This document shows positions 25,361 through 33,597 of a stretch of DNA of 64,000 nt, piece after piece. Under the pieces are notes generated by a model. That model had not been told where the DNA came from. It saw only the letters and a list, made by a program, of their open reading frames with translations, and made no database searches. The translations under genes were made by a program, and so were the position numbers. The DNA is taken from the NCBI GenBank assembly GCA_900542315.1, contig UQMV01000002.1, positions 1 to 64,000 on the forward strand, read 5' to 3'. This DNA is from an uncultured Collinsella sp. GTDB lineage: Bacteria > Actinomycetota > Coriobacteriia > Coriobacteriales > Coriobacteriaceae. The number at the start of each line of letters is the position of its first letter. Position 1 is the stretch's first letter.

Positions 25361-26255
25361 CTTGGCCTCCTTGATCAAACTGAATCATTTCACCAAGAAT
25401 ACGAGAGAGCTCTTCCTCGTCTTTAAACTCAATCTCAATCTTATTCTTTCCACGCGAGCTCTTCACACGCACGTTGGTATTAAATACCTGACGAAGCACA
25501 CGGGCAGCCTTTTTAAAAGACTGAGGCGTTGCAGGTCTCGGCGTCTTAGGTGTCTCTCCTGCAGAAAACAACGGAGCAAGGTTTTCTGTCGCTCTTACTG
25601 AAAGGCCCTCTGCAACAACTTTCTCTGCAAGTCGAATTCGAGCATCCTCATATGGAACTGCAAGAATCGCACGTGCATGACCAGCAGTAAGTTTGCCCTC
25701 AAAAATCATCTGCTGAACTATTTCGGGGAGATCGAGAAGACGCAGTGAGTTTGTAATTGCAGAGCGCGACTTGCTTACTGCCTTCGACAATGCCTCCTGG
25801 GTCATACCGCTGGCATCGATGAGCTGTCGATAGCCCTTAGCCTCTTCGACGGGATTCAGATCAGAACGCTGAAGGTTTTCGATAAGAGCAAGAGCCAGCA
25901 TCTCTTCATCATTAACGTCTTTAATGATGACAGGCAGTTCCTCAAGACCAGCAAGCTTTGACGCCTGGTAACGACGCTCGCCAGCGATGATCTCATAGCC
26001 GTTTCCATGTTTGCGAACCAAAAGTGGCTGCAAAACACCATGTTCTTGAATTGATTCACTCAACTCGCGAAGTTCAGTTTCATTGAAGTGAATTCGCGGT
26101 TGATTGGGGTTTGGGACAATGTCCTCAATAGGCAGCTTAGTTTCAGATCCAGCATTTGAGGCAGATGCAGCAGAACCACCTGTCTCATACTCAGCCTCGG
26201 AGACCAAAGCATTGAGTCCACGTCCCAATCCGCCGCGTTTCTTTGCACTAGGCAC
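25350..26255 (-). CDS. parB: Chromosome-partitioning protein ParB
   Basis: 301 residues. ParB binds parS, loads as a CTP-dependent sliding clamp and recruits SMC and ParA to segregate the origin. The N-terminal CTPase region has the arginine-rich GERRYQA motif and PLLVRKHGNGYEIIAGER. The helix-turn-helix that reads parS is near MTQEALSKAVSKSRSAITNSLRL. The C-terminal dimerisation part is rich in charged residues. GTG start; the first codons overlap the parA stop by eight bases. Perfect parS sites lie 0.8 kb upstream. Confidence 0.97.
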   Translation of the reverse strand: MPSAKKRGGLGRGLNALVSEAEYETGGSAASASNAGSETKLPIEDIVPNPNQPRIHFNETELRELSESIQEHGVLQPLLVRKHGNGYEIIAGERRYQASKLAGLEELPVIIKDVNDEEMLALALIENLQRSDLNPVEEAKGYRQLIDASGMTQEALSKAVSKSRSAITNSLRLLDLPEIVQQMIFEGKLTAGHARAILAVPYEDARIRLAEKVVAEGLSVRATENLAPLFSAGETPKTPRPATPQSFKKAARVLRQVFNTNVRVKSSRGKNKIEIEFKDEEELSRILGEMIQFDQGGQDEE

Positions 26256-27048
26256 GTTTGATCACCTCTTTTGCAAGGTTCATATACGCTTTAGCACCCT
26301 TATTTTGCGGTGCATAGGTAATTACAGGCTCGCCGAAGGACGGAGCTTCTGAGATTTTGACCGTACGGGGAATTAAGGTCTTAAATGCCTTATCACCAAA
26401 GTACGACTGAACTTCCTCAACAACCTGATTTGAAAGGGAGGTTCGCGAGTCATACATGGTCATAAGCACACCATACGTGTCCAAACCCTTATTTAGACGC
26501 GATTTGACCATTTTCATCGACTCAAGAAGCTTGGTAACGCCCTCAAGTGCATAGTACTCGCACTGAATAGGAATCAAAACGCTGTCTGCAGCAGTCAGCG
26601 CATTGATAGTAAGCAGACCGAGCGAAGGAGGACAATCGATAAAGATAAAATCAAACTCGTCCTGAATGGGTTCAAGCAAATCCTTTAAGCGAGTTTCACG
26701 GGCAATCGCACTTACAAGCTCAATTTCTGCGCCTGCAAGCTGGATCGTAGCAGGAATTACAAACACCTTTTTGCAATTCGTATCAAGAACAAGCGATTCT
26801 GCCGGAATATCATTCAATAACGCATCATAGATGCAGTGATCAAGATCTTCTTTTTCAATTCCAAACCCGCTTGTACTATTTCCCTGCGGGTCAAAATCGA
26901 CAATGAGTGTCTTTCGACCCTGCTCACCTAATGCTGCGGCAAGGTTAACAGCAGTCGTTGACTTACCAACGCCGCCTTTTTGATTGATGATTGCAATGAT
27001 ACGCGTGTCTTTTGCGCTCTTAGAACGCTTAACGTCGCGAAATCCCAC
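26248..27048 (-). CDS. parA: Chromosome-partitioning ATPase ParA (Soj)
   Basis: 266 residues. It is a Walker-type ATPase whose ATP-dimer binds DNA and positions ParB-parS complexes. The deviant Walker A KGGVGKST, the switch I region VDFDPQGNSTSGFG and Walker B DFIFIDCPPSLG are intact, and there is a GTG start with GGAGG upstream. A short N-terminal basic stretch (DVKRSKSAKD) precedes the core. It is the first gene of the parAB unit and follows rsmG across the parS cluster. Confidence 0.97.
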   Translation of the reverse strand: MGFRDVKRSKSAKDTRIIAIINQKGGVGKSTTAVNLAAALGEQGRKTLIVDFDPQGNSTSGFGIEKEDLDHCIYDALLNDIPAESLVLDTNCKKVFVIPATIQLAGAEIELVSAIARETRLKDLLEPIQDEFDFIFIDCPPSLGLLTINALTAADSVLIPIQCEYYALEGVTKLLESMKMVKSRLNKGLDTYGVLMTMYDSRTSLSNQVVEEVQSYFGDKAFKTLIPRTVKISEAPSFGEPVITYAPQNKGAKAYMNLAKEVIKRA

Positions 27049-27086
27049 GGTCCCTCCTGGTGTGTATTAAAGCTGTCAAACGGAGT

Positions 27087-27102
27087 TGTTTCACGTGAAA
27101 CA
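27087..27102. promoter_or_regulatory. parS site 1
   Basis: A perfect palindrome TGTTTCACGTGAAACA, the bacterial parS consensus, 39 bases upstream of the parA start. It may also place ParB on the parA promoter region. Confidence 0.95.
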
Positions 27103-27125
27103 TTCCGATTCGATATCAACCGCCA

Positions 27126-27141
27126 TGTTTCACGTGAAACA
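27126..27141. promoter_or_regulatory. parS site 2
   Basis: A second perfect TGTTTCACGTGAAACA, exactly 39 bases from site 1. Confidence 0.95.
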
Positions 27142-27164
27142 CTGCAAGTTGTTAATATCCATTA

Positions 27165-27180
27165 TGTTTCACGTGAAACA
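27165..27180. promoter_or_regulatory. parS site 3
   Basis: A third perfect TGTTTCACGTGAAACA, again 39 bases on, and one base away from the rsmG stop codon. Confidence 0.95.
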
Positions 27181-27181
27181 T

Positions 27182-27919
27182 CTAGGCAAGCGGATTCTTC
27201 TTTGCCATGCCATTTGCACGAGGCAATGAGACGGATGCTGGATGACTCTTCTTAAGAACAATGAACTCCCTGTGGCCCAAGCCCTCAGGCAAATCGATTG
27301 CGCCATTCAGAAGCAAAGTGAAGCCGCAAATCTTAGCTGCTGACATGCCGGAAGCAAGCTCCTCATCCGAAGGATTGCCCTTAGTGATAACAAATAGCCC
27401 TCCATCCTTGAGGAACGGAGCCGCATACTCAACAAGAATCGGTAGAGGTGCCAGTGCGCGGGCGGTTACGACAGAGAACTGCTTCTTATGGCTTCGAGCA
27501 TATTCTTCAAGACGATCATGAACCGCATGAGCATGTTTCAATCCAAGAGCATGGACAAAGGAATTGACAGCATCAACCTTCTTGCCAACAGAGTCAATAT
27601 AAGTAGCTTTACGATGTGTGGCTATGGTTAACGGAATACCAGGGAAGCCCGCACCTGTACCCATATCGAGCAAAGCTCCCTCAGGAGCCTTATTGATATA
27701 GGGGAGTAAAACAAGTGAGTCGAGGATATGAAGTATTGCAGCATCTTCTACGTTGAGAATACGGGTGAGATTGGTTGTCTTATTTGTTTCTAGAACCAAA
27801 TCCAAATGCTGAATACAATTCCTCAGCTCAGCATCAGTTACGCTCAAGGAATATTCTTTACAATAGGAAGCTAGACGGCTCAACATCTCGTCAGCCTGCT
27901 GATCAATAAGTACTAACAA
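27182..27919 (-). CDS. rsmG: 16S rRNA (guanine-527-N7)-methyltransferase
   Basis: About 245 residues. A SAM-dependent methyltransferase that modifies G527 of 16S rRNA. The motif LLDMGTGAGFPGIPLTIA is the SAM-binding glycine loop, YIDSVGKKVDAVNSF follows, and VVTARALAPLPILVEYAAPFL is the family's conserved third block. I choose a TTG start at 27919 because AAGGAG lies six bases upstream; the frame is open to 27967 but that TTG has no ribosome binding site. It is AT-richer than the genes further out. Its usual place next to parA is kept. Confidence 0.92.
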   Translation of the reverse strand: MLVLIDQQADEMLSRLASYCKEYSLSVTDAELRNCIQHLDLVLETNKTTNLTRILNVEDAAILHILDSLVLLPYINKAPEGALLDMGTGAGFPGIPLTIATHRKATYIDSVGKKVDAVNSFVHALGLKHAHAVHDRLEEYARSHKKQFSVVTARALAPLPILVEYAAPFLKDGGLFVITKGNPSDEELASGMSAAKICGFTLLLNGAIDLPEGLGHREFIVLKKSHPASVSLPRANGMAKKNPLA

Positions 27920-27970
27920 CGAAAGCTCCTTTCTGACAAAAATCAGTGTATCGAGAACTTTTGACAAAAA

Positions 27971-27997
27971 AAGGGGACGTAGAAACCACGTCCCCTT
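27971..27997 (-). terminator. Terminator between jag and rsmG
   Basis: A perfect 10-bp stem AAGGGGACGT/ACGTCCCCTT with a seven-base loop, followed by seven T residues on the minus strand. It should end the rpmH-jag transcription unit and separate it from rsmG. Confidence 0.8.
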
Positions 27998-28015
27998 AGC
28001 ATAGGCTCGAGTAGA

Positions 28016-28585
28016 TTATCGAGCAACAATCACCACATGGCGATCAGGGTCAGAACCCTCAGAATGAGTATCGACGGCATCATTGCCACGAAGTGCAATG
28101 TGAACCAGTCGGCGCTCATAGGCATTCATGGGCGGAAGCGAAACACTCTTATGAGTGCGGATGGCACGCTCAGCAGCAGACTGAGCCATGGAGGCAACCT
28201 TGTCCTGACGGCGGCTCTTGTATCCCTCGACGTCCACTACAACCGGATACCTAAAGCCAAGCTTGCGGCTCACCAGCAAAGAGAACATAACCTGAAGGGC
28301 ATCAAGGGTGCGACCATGACGGCCAATGAGAACAGCAAGATCGGGAGCCGTTACATCCAAAATCAGCTCACCCTCGTCACCCTCATACTCATCGATAGGA
28401 GAGTTGGCGGCATCGAAGTGCGAAAGGATGGAACGCAGAATGGAAATCGCAACATCGGCAATGGTGTCGAGCTCCTCATCGGTCAGCTCTTCACCAGCCT
28501 TGTAGCGCTGTGCAATCTCGGGATAATCGCCCGCGACCTGCGGGGCAACCTCCTCAAGCATATCCTCGATGATTTCTTCAGACAT
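28016..28585 (-). CDS. jag: Jag/KhpB-family RNA-binding protein
   Basis: 189 residues from the ATG at 28585 (GGAG upstream). It carries a KH domain with VLIGRHGRTLDALQ and a C-terminal R3H domain around MNAYERRLVHIALRGNDAVDTHSEG. The Jag_N domain found in Firmicutes is replaced by a short acidic N-terminus, as in actinobacterial forms. KhpB/Jag proteins bind RNA and influence cell division and envelope synthesis. It is encoded directly after yidC, its conserved neighbour. Confidence 0.92.
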   Translation of the reverse strand: MSEEIIEDMLEEVAPQVAGDYPEIAQRYKAGEELTDEELDTIADVAISILRSILSHFDAANSPIDEYEGDEGELILDVTAPDLAVLIGRHGRTLDALQVMFSLLVSRKLGFRYPVVVDVEGYKSRRQDKVASMAQSAAERAIRTHKSVSLPPMNAYERRLVHIALRGNDAVDTHSEGSDPDRHVVIVAR

Positions 28586-28600
28586 AACGTACTCCAAAAG

Positions 28601-28612
28601 TTAGGTACCTAA
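28601..28612. repeat. Palindrome TTAGGTACCTAA (copy 2)
   Basis: Identical to 25098-25109. It sits in the gap between yidC and jag, 16 bases before the jag start. Confidence 0.5.
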
Positions 28613-28629
28613 ATAAGATTGATATCCCG

Positions 28630-29400
28630 CTACTTCTTCTTGTGCGGGCGCGGCTTCTTCTCGCGACGAGTGACCTCAACCTGCAGCGGCGCGTTCTTAA
28701 GACGCTCCTCCTCATCGGCCTTCGCCTTGTCGATGACCTTCTGCGTCACAAAAATCTGCTGGATAACCTGCCAAGCAGACGAGACGTCGTAGTACAGCAG
28801 AACACCAACGGGAAGGCTCCAACCCATCCAAAGCATCATGACCGTCATGACAACGGCCATCATACGCATGCTCTGAGCCTGCTGGCCGGTCTGGTTGCGC
28901 GACATATAGAGCTGCGGAATCAGGGTCAGAACGGCGAACAGGATCAGGCAGACCAGCGCAGGCAGTGCAACCATAAAGCCATCGGCAAAGGAAGCGCTCG
29001 GCGTGGTGGTCAGGTCGGGCAGGATGTTGAAGAACGAGAACGTGCCCTCGTTAAAGTACTGCGGCAGGTTACGCAGCAGCGTAAGCAGGGCAAACAGGAT
29101 AGGCATCTGAATCAGGAGCGGTAGGCAGCCGGACAGCGGATTGAACTTGTTCTCGCTGTAGAACTTCTGCATCTCCTCGGCCTGACGCTGAGGATCGTCG
29201 GCATAGCGCTCCTGGATCTCGAGCATCTTGGGCTGCAGCACCTGCATGCGAGCCGTCGACTTGGTCGACTTGAGCATGAGCGGCGTCAGCAGCAGACGGA
29301 TGATGACCACCAGGATGATGATGGACAGGCCCCAGTCGACCGCAAAGGTCTGGATGAGCTTGAGCAGCTCGAAAAGGATGTTAACGATCCAATCCCACAT
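28630..29400 (-). CDS. yidC: YidC/Oxa1 membrane protein insertase
   Basis: 256 residues, the short Gram-positive/actinobacterial form. It inserts membrane proteins, alone or with Sec. The conserved hydrophilic-groove arginine is in IIRLLLTPLMLKS. The cytoplasmic coiled segment (LQPKMLEIQERYADDPQRQ) and later membrane segments (NPLSGCLPLLIQMPILFAL, LPVGVLLYYDVSSAWQ) follow in the usual order. The basic tail (TRREKKPRPHKKK) probably contacts the ribosome. No lipobox is seen. It lies in the rpmH-rnpA-yidD-yidC-jag cluster. Confidence 0.96.
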   Translation of the reverse strand: MWDWIVNILFELLKLIQTFAVDWGLSIIILVVIIRLLLTPLMLKSTKSTARMQVLQPKMLEIQERYADDPQRQAEEMQKFYSENKFNPLSGCLPLLIQMPILFALLTLLRNLPQYFNEGTFSFFNILPDLTTTPSASFADGFMVALPALVCLILFAVLTLIPQLYMSRNQTGQQAQSMRMMAVVMTVMMLWMGWSLPVGVLLYYDVSSAWQVIQQIFVTQKVIDKAKADEEERLKNAPLQVEVTRREKKPRPHKKK

Positions 29401-29429
29401 GTAAGTTTTCCTCCGATAGCGAGTGCCCG

Positions 29430-29654
29430 CTAGGGCACAGGGTCATAACCGCCGACGTGCAGGGGATTGCAGCGAGCGATGCGCCTCACGGCAAGCCAGC
29501 AGCCTCTCAAAACACCGTACTTCTCAATCGCCTGGACGGCGTATTGCGAGCACGTTGGGTAATAAATGCAGGCGTCAGGCAATAAGGGCGAAATAACCTG
29601 TTGATATATGCGAATAGGAGCGATGGCAACACGTCGCAAAACGTGATTGCTCAT
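29430..29654 (-). CDS. yidD: Membrane protein insertion efficiency factor YidD
   Basis: 74 residues of the YidD family. CIYYPTCSQYAVQAIEKYG and RIARCNPLHVGGYDPVP are the family signatures. It is a small amphipathic membrane-associated protein thought to assist YidC-dependent insertion. Its start overlaps the end of rnpA by four bases. Confidence 0.95.
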   Translation of the reverse strand: MSNHVLRRVAIAPIRIYQQVISPLLPDACIYYPTCSQYAVQAIEKYGVLRGCWLAVRRIARCNPLHVGGYDPVP

Positions 29655-29989
29655 CGCTCCTCCCCGGCAACGCCGGCGCGTTTCATAAGCGAACGCAACG
29701 CCTTGTCCATCTCCTGCGGCGAGGAAACCCTCGTCTTGGGAGTTGCGAACAAGATGATGTCATAACCCGCAACGGGAAATCCACAGCTGCGGGCGGCCTC
29801 GCGCATCACACGCTTAGAACGGTTGCGCACGACAGCACAACCGAGCCGTTTAGCACCAACGAAGGCGACCCTTCCGGAGTCGCCTTCGCCAACCGATTCA
29901 CATATGGTCATTCGAATCAGAGGGTGATTGAAACGACGCCCCTGACTGAACACATGCTCGAAATCTTGCCGAGACTTAATAGTCTTCAT
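29651..29989 (-). CDS. rnpA: Ribonuclease P protein component
   Basis: 112 residues. The basic protein subunit that helps RNase P RNA mature tRNA 5' ends. The family RNR-type motif reads VRNRSKRVMREAAR, and the N-terminal block reads IKSRQDFEHVFSQGRRFNHPL. It follows rpmH by 20 bases, the universal order. Confidence 0.95.
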   Translation of the reverse strand: MKTIKSRQDFEHVFSQGRRFNHPLIRMTICESVGEGDSGRVAFVGAKRLGCAVVRNRSKRVMREAARSCGFPVAGYDIILFATPKTRVSSPQEMDKALRSLMKRAGVAGEER

Positions 29990-30009
29990 GCGAGATGTGT
30001 GTATCGCTG

Positions 30010-30144
30010 CTAGACAGTGAGACGCTTGCGGCCCTTGGCGCGACGACGGGCGAGCACGGCACGACCACCCTTAGTGGCCATACGGGCACGGAAGCCATGG
30101 GTCTTGGCACGCTTACGCTTATTAGGCTGATACGTACGCTTCAT
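30010..30144 (-). CDS. rpmH: 50S ribosomal protein L34
   Basis: 44 residues starting MKRTYQPNKRKRAKTHGFR and ending KGRKRLTV, the full L34 signature. The ATG is at 30144. It is the first gene of the minus-strand cluster leaving the origin; its promoter must lie in the gap that also holds DnaA-box-like sites. Confidence 0.98.
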   Translation of the reverse strand: MKRTYQPNKRKRAKTHGFRARMATKGGRAVLARRRAKGRKRLTV

Positions 30145-30343
30145 CTTAAGTTCCTCCTGCTGCATTTCGAGTGTCCGCGGGGGCGCGGACGCAGATATAG
30201 ACACGTGAGCTTGAAGATTGTAGGGAAATCAATGTTCAAATGTCAAGAAATCAAAGGTAAAAGGTTGCGCAGTTCACACGGTTCCCCCATAAGCCAAGCT
30301 CGATTTAGCGGTGCATGGCAACTTTTCACGATATTTCATCGAG

Positions 30344-30405
30344 TTTTCAACAGGTCATGTTGGCAATGTTGATAACTTTTCGTCTGTTTTCCAAAGTTTT
30401 CAACA
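30344..30405. other. Origin region, left part: DnaA-box-like cluster between rpmH and the GHKL gene
   Basis: The 345-base gap 30145-30489 holds two TTTTCAACA copies (344-352, 397-405), TGTTGATAA (367-375, reverse complement of TTATCAACA) and TTTTCCAAA (387-395), all close to the DnaA box TTATCCACA. The first two are both followed by GG. The gap is AT-richer than its flanks. I take it as part of a split oriC around dnaA. Nothing else in the gap looks like a gene. Confidence 0.65.
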
Positions 30406-30489
30406 GGTTTTGAAAAGTTGTCGAAAGATGAGAAACATTGCACGGTGAGCTACTATTTGTTCGAAACCTTTTGAAAGATTGCGAGCGGC

Positions 30490-31842
30490 ATGTCTGACGA
30501 CTTTTACACCATGGTCGATTCCGGAGACCCGGCACCCGACAACGAGCACATCACCGGCGTACGCGAAGAGCGTGAGGAAGGCGAGCAGACGACCACGCAG
30601 GCGCCAAAAGCCATGTACGCCGCACGCATCGCCGTCTATGACGACATGCTGTCGACACCGCGTGTGATCGTCATTGATCCGCAAGATGTCCGCACGTATT
30701 TGGAAGAGACCACCAACACCGTCTACCAGTGCATGAAAGAACAAGGTGGCCATATCTCGCTCATGGTCATCCGCGAGATTGTCGAAAACTTTATCCACGC
30801 GCACTTTGCCGAGCCCATCATCTCGATTCTGGACGGCGGAGACACCATCCGCTTTGCCGATCAAGGACCCGGCATCGACGACAAGGAGCGCGCTTTCGAC
30901 TTTGGCGTTACCAGTGCAAACAGCAAGATGAAGCGCTATATCCGTGGAACCGGAGCAGGGTTTCCCATGGTGCAGGAGTATTTGGAAAACGCCGGCGGTG
31001 CCGTATCCATCGAGGACAACATGGGCAACGGCACCGTGGTTACGGTAAGCCTGAACCCTAAACGCGTGCAGGAAATCGAGCGTGCCGGCGGACGCGGTGC
31101 TGCCGTGCGGCCCGAGACGGAGCACCCCACATATCCCCTGCCGGGAGCTTTTGCGCAGCAGCCCATGGCAACGCAGCAGATGCAGCCCCCCGTGGGACAG
31201 ATGCAGCAGCCCGGAATGCTTCCTACACAAGAGCCCCAGGCGACATCGATGTCGATGCCGCCAAACATGCCAGAGACCATGCCGCTGGCGGATCAGGATG
31301 CAGCAGCAATGCAGCAGGCGACGGGAGCACCGGGTGGCCAGCAAATGGGCTATCAGCCGCACCAACAGGGATATCCATATCAGCAGATGCCGCCACTGGG
31401 GTATGGCCAGCAGTTCCCGCAACAGTACCAGCAGGGATATCAGCAGCCGTACCAGCAGATGCCGCAGCAGCAGTACAACCCTTGGGCCCAGCAGATGCCT
31501 CCGCAGCCTTACCAACAGTGGCCTCAAAGTTTTCAACAGCAAATGCCGCCGACGCAGAGTTCTCAACAACCAGCAGCTCAAATGATGTATCCTAATGCAG
31601 TAAATCAGTATGCACAGCCACAACCGGACGTGTTCGTAAGCGATCGCGGCAACGCCGCGCTGGGCTATCTGGCGCAAAATCAAGCGTGCGGCGCAACCGA
31701 TCTTGCGAGGGCGTTTGGAAACTCGGCCCCCACTTGGTCACGCACGCTCAATGACTTGGCGCAGGCCGGCTTGGTCATCAAGCATGGCCAGAAATACCAT
31801 CTGACCGAACTCGGCGCCGCTCGCGTGCGAGCTCAGAGCTAA
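30490..31842 (+). CDS. GHKL ATPase with Q/P-rich linker and C-terminal winged helix, upstream of dnaA
   Basis: 450 residues. Residues about 75-195 are a histidine-kinase-like ATPase fold: N box with Glu96 and Asn100 (REIVENFIHAHF), G1 with Asp124 (FADQGPGID), and G2 GTGAGF (153-158). No histidine phosphoacceptor domain or membrane segment is present, so it is closer in build to anti-sigma-type or MORC/Hsp90-type ATPases than to a sensor kinase. Residues about 210-385 are dominated by Gln, Pro, Met and Tyr. The last 65 or so residues (AALGYLAQNQACGATDLAR to KYHLTELGAARVRAQS) look like a MarR-type winged helix. It ends 15 bases before dnaA in the same orientation. Role unknown; a replication or cell-cycle regulator is my inference. 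Confidence 0.8.
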   Translation: MSDDFYTMVDSGDPAPDNEHITGVREEREEGEQTTTQAPKAMYAARIAVYDDMLSTPRVIVIDPQDVRTYLEETTNTVYQCMKEQGGHISLMVIREIVENFIHAHFAEPIISILDGGDTIRFADQGPGIDDKERAFDFGVTSANSKMKRYIRGTGAGFPMVQEYLENAGGAVSIEDNMGNGTVVTVSLNPKRVQEIERAGGRGAAVRPETEHPTYPLPGAFAQQPMATQQMQPPVGQMQQPGMLPTQEPQATSMSMPPNMPETMPLADQDAAAMQQATGAPGGQQMGYQPHQQGYPYQQMPPLGYGQQFPQQYQQGYQQPYQQMPQQQYNPWAQQMPPQPYQQWPQSFQQQMPPTQSSQQPAAQMMYPNAVNQYAQPQPDVFVSDRGNAALGYLAQNQACGATDLARAFGNSAPTWSRTLNDLAQAGLVIKHGQKYHLTELGAARVRAQS

Positions 31843-31857
31843 AGAACGGGAGAGACA

Positions 31858-33582
31858 GTGGACGAGGAAGCAAGCATCATCCTGGGGGATGCCATCGCCT
31901 TTTGCCAGCGCGACGGCCAAGATGCACGCCTCATCAACATGCTGGGGCAATCGCGCGCCATAAGCCTGACCGAAGATACGCTCACGATCGAGGCCCCCTC
32001 GCGCTTTGCCATCGCGCAGCTCAAAAAGCATCAGCCGACTATTGAGGCCTATCTGGAAGAAATCGCCTTTGCACCGATTGCGCTCGACATCGTGGCACCG
32101 CAAGGCGCCGCGACGGAATCCACTGCCGCGACGGTGCCCGCCACGGCTCCCACTGCCTCCCCGGCGGCGCCGGCCTCCGCAGGCGACGTGCCGACAATCG
32201 AGCACCAGCACAGCGATGTTTCCCGTGAAACCATGGCACCGTTGCCGGCCGCGGCGGCGACGTCAACGAACGCACCCGTCACGCACATGCCCATCGCTCA
32301 CGACGCAGCGGCGGGCGCGGATTCGGGCATTGCAATCAAGAACACGCTCTCGGCCGATGATTTTCGTCGCATGATGAACCAGATGAAGGGCGGAGCGCCG
32401 ACTAAATCCACGCAAGCTGCGACCCCTGCTTCACCCATGCCAGCACCGACCGTGCCGGCCGAGCAGAATACGGATGGAGCCCCGCTCGCCGCGAACTCAA
32501 AATTTACCTTTGAGAACTTTGTCTACGGCCCCGAGAACAGCCATGCCTATCGCTCGGCACTCAAGTTTGCCGCCCTCGCGGACGAGCGCGGCACATGCAC
32601 ATCACTGTTCATCTACGGCAAATCGGGTCTGGGCAAGACGCACCTGTTGCTTGCCATCAAAAACGAGCTCGCCGAAAGGTCGCCCGAGATCAAGGTCAAG
32701 TATGCCAACTCCCAGGCATATCTGGACGACCTGATGACCGAGTTCGACCGTCAAAAGAAGAGCAACGCCCCCATCATGCAGGCGTACCACGGCGTGGACG
32801 TGCTCATCATCGATGACATCCAAAACATCATCGGCAAGCGCGCGAGCGTGGACTACTTCTTCCAGCTCATGGACGAATTCATCCGCAACAACAAGAAGGT
32901 CGTCATCGCGGCAGACCGCGCCCCCAAGGACCTGAGCATGGATGAGCGTCTGACCAGCCGCTTCAACGCCGGCATGCTCTGCCTGGTCGCAGAGCCCAGC
33001 TACGAGATGAAATACAAGATCTTGCAGCGCTATTACGAGAACACCATCGTCGCCGCTCCCGAGGCAGGCGACGACTCGCTGCTGGCGGCCTATGGGGGCG
33101 ACGGCGGGCACCTGACCGACGAGCACTTTAAACACATGGCCGAAGTCTCGGGCACCAACATCCGCGAACTCGAGAGCTTTTGCGAGCGCTGCGCCGGCGA
33201 GGCGGGCGACCGCGAGCGCGAGGGCGGGGAGCTCACCTTTGACGATATCGACGCCATCGCCAGCCAGTACTTCGACACATCGGCCAAAAAGATCAACGTG
33301 CAAACGGTTCAGTCCATCATTGAAGAGCAGTACGGCGTGACGCACGAGGAGCTCATCGGCCCGCGACGCAACGCCAATATCGCCAAGGCACGCCACATTG
33401 CCATCTATCTGGCCATCGAGATGTGCGAGATGACGACCACGGCGGTGGGCGCCGAATTTGGCAATCGCAACCACTCGACCGTCAGCACGAGCTACAAAAA
33501 GGTCCAGAAGATGATCCAGGAAGACCGCACCGTCACCGAAGATCTCAAATCGTTGCGCGATAAAATTACACTGCGCTCGTAG
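31858..33582 (+). CDS. dnaA: Chromosomal replication initiator protein DnaA
   Basis: 574 residues with a GTG start. The N-terminal domain I is followed by a long Ala/Pro/Thr-rich linker (about 80-215) that makes the protein longer than the usual 450 or so. The AAA+ domain has Walker A GKSGLGKT (254-261) and Walker B VLIIDDIQN near 315. The C-terminal DNA-binding domain contains the DnaA signature EFGNRNHSTVSTSYKKV. It opens the origin by binding DnaA boxes in the flanking gaps. A parS-like sequence lies inside the linker codons at 32217-32232. Confidence 0.98.
   Translation: MDEEASIILGDAIAFCQRDGQDARLINMLGQSRAISLTEDTLTIEAPSRFAIAQLKKHQPTIEAYLEEIAFAPIALDIVAPQGAATESTAATVPATAPTASPAAPASAGDVPTIEHQHSDVSRETMAPLPAAAATSTNAPVTHMPIAHDAAAGADSGIAIKNTLSADDFRRMMNQMKGGAPTKSTQAATPASPMPAPTVPAEQNTDGAPLAANSKFTFENFVYGPENSHAYRSALKFAALADERGTCTSLFIYGKSGLGKTHLLLAIKNELAERSPEIKVKYANSQAYLDDLMTEFDRQKKSNAPIMQAYHGVDVLIIDDIQNIIGKRASVDYFFQLMDEFIRNNKKVVIAADRAPKDLSMDERLTSRFNAGMLCLVAEPSYEMKYKILQRYYENTIVAAPEAGDDSLLAAYGGDGGHLTDEHFKHMAEVSGTNIRELESFCERCAGEAGDREREGGELTFDDIDAIASQYFDTSAKKINVQTVQSIIEEQYGVTHEELIGPRRNANIAKARHIAIYLAIEMCEMTTTAVGAEFGNRNHSTVSTSYKKVQKMIQEDRTVTEDLKSLRDKITLRS
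32217..32232. promoter_or_regulatory. parS-like site inside dnaA
   Basis: TGTTTCCCGTGAAACC matches the parS consensus at 14 of 16 positions and encodes part of DVSRET in the DnaA linker. ParB sites inside coding sequence near the origin often read this way. Functional status is not shown. Confidence 0.5.
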
Positions 33583-33597
33583 GGAAATAGAGACACC

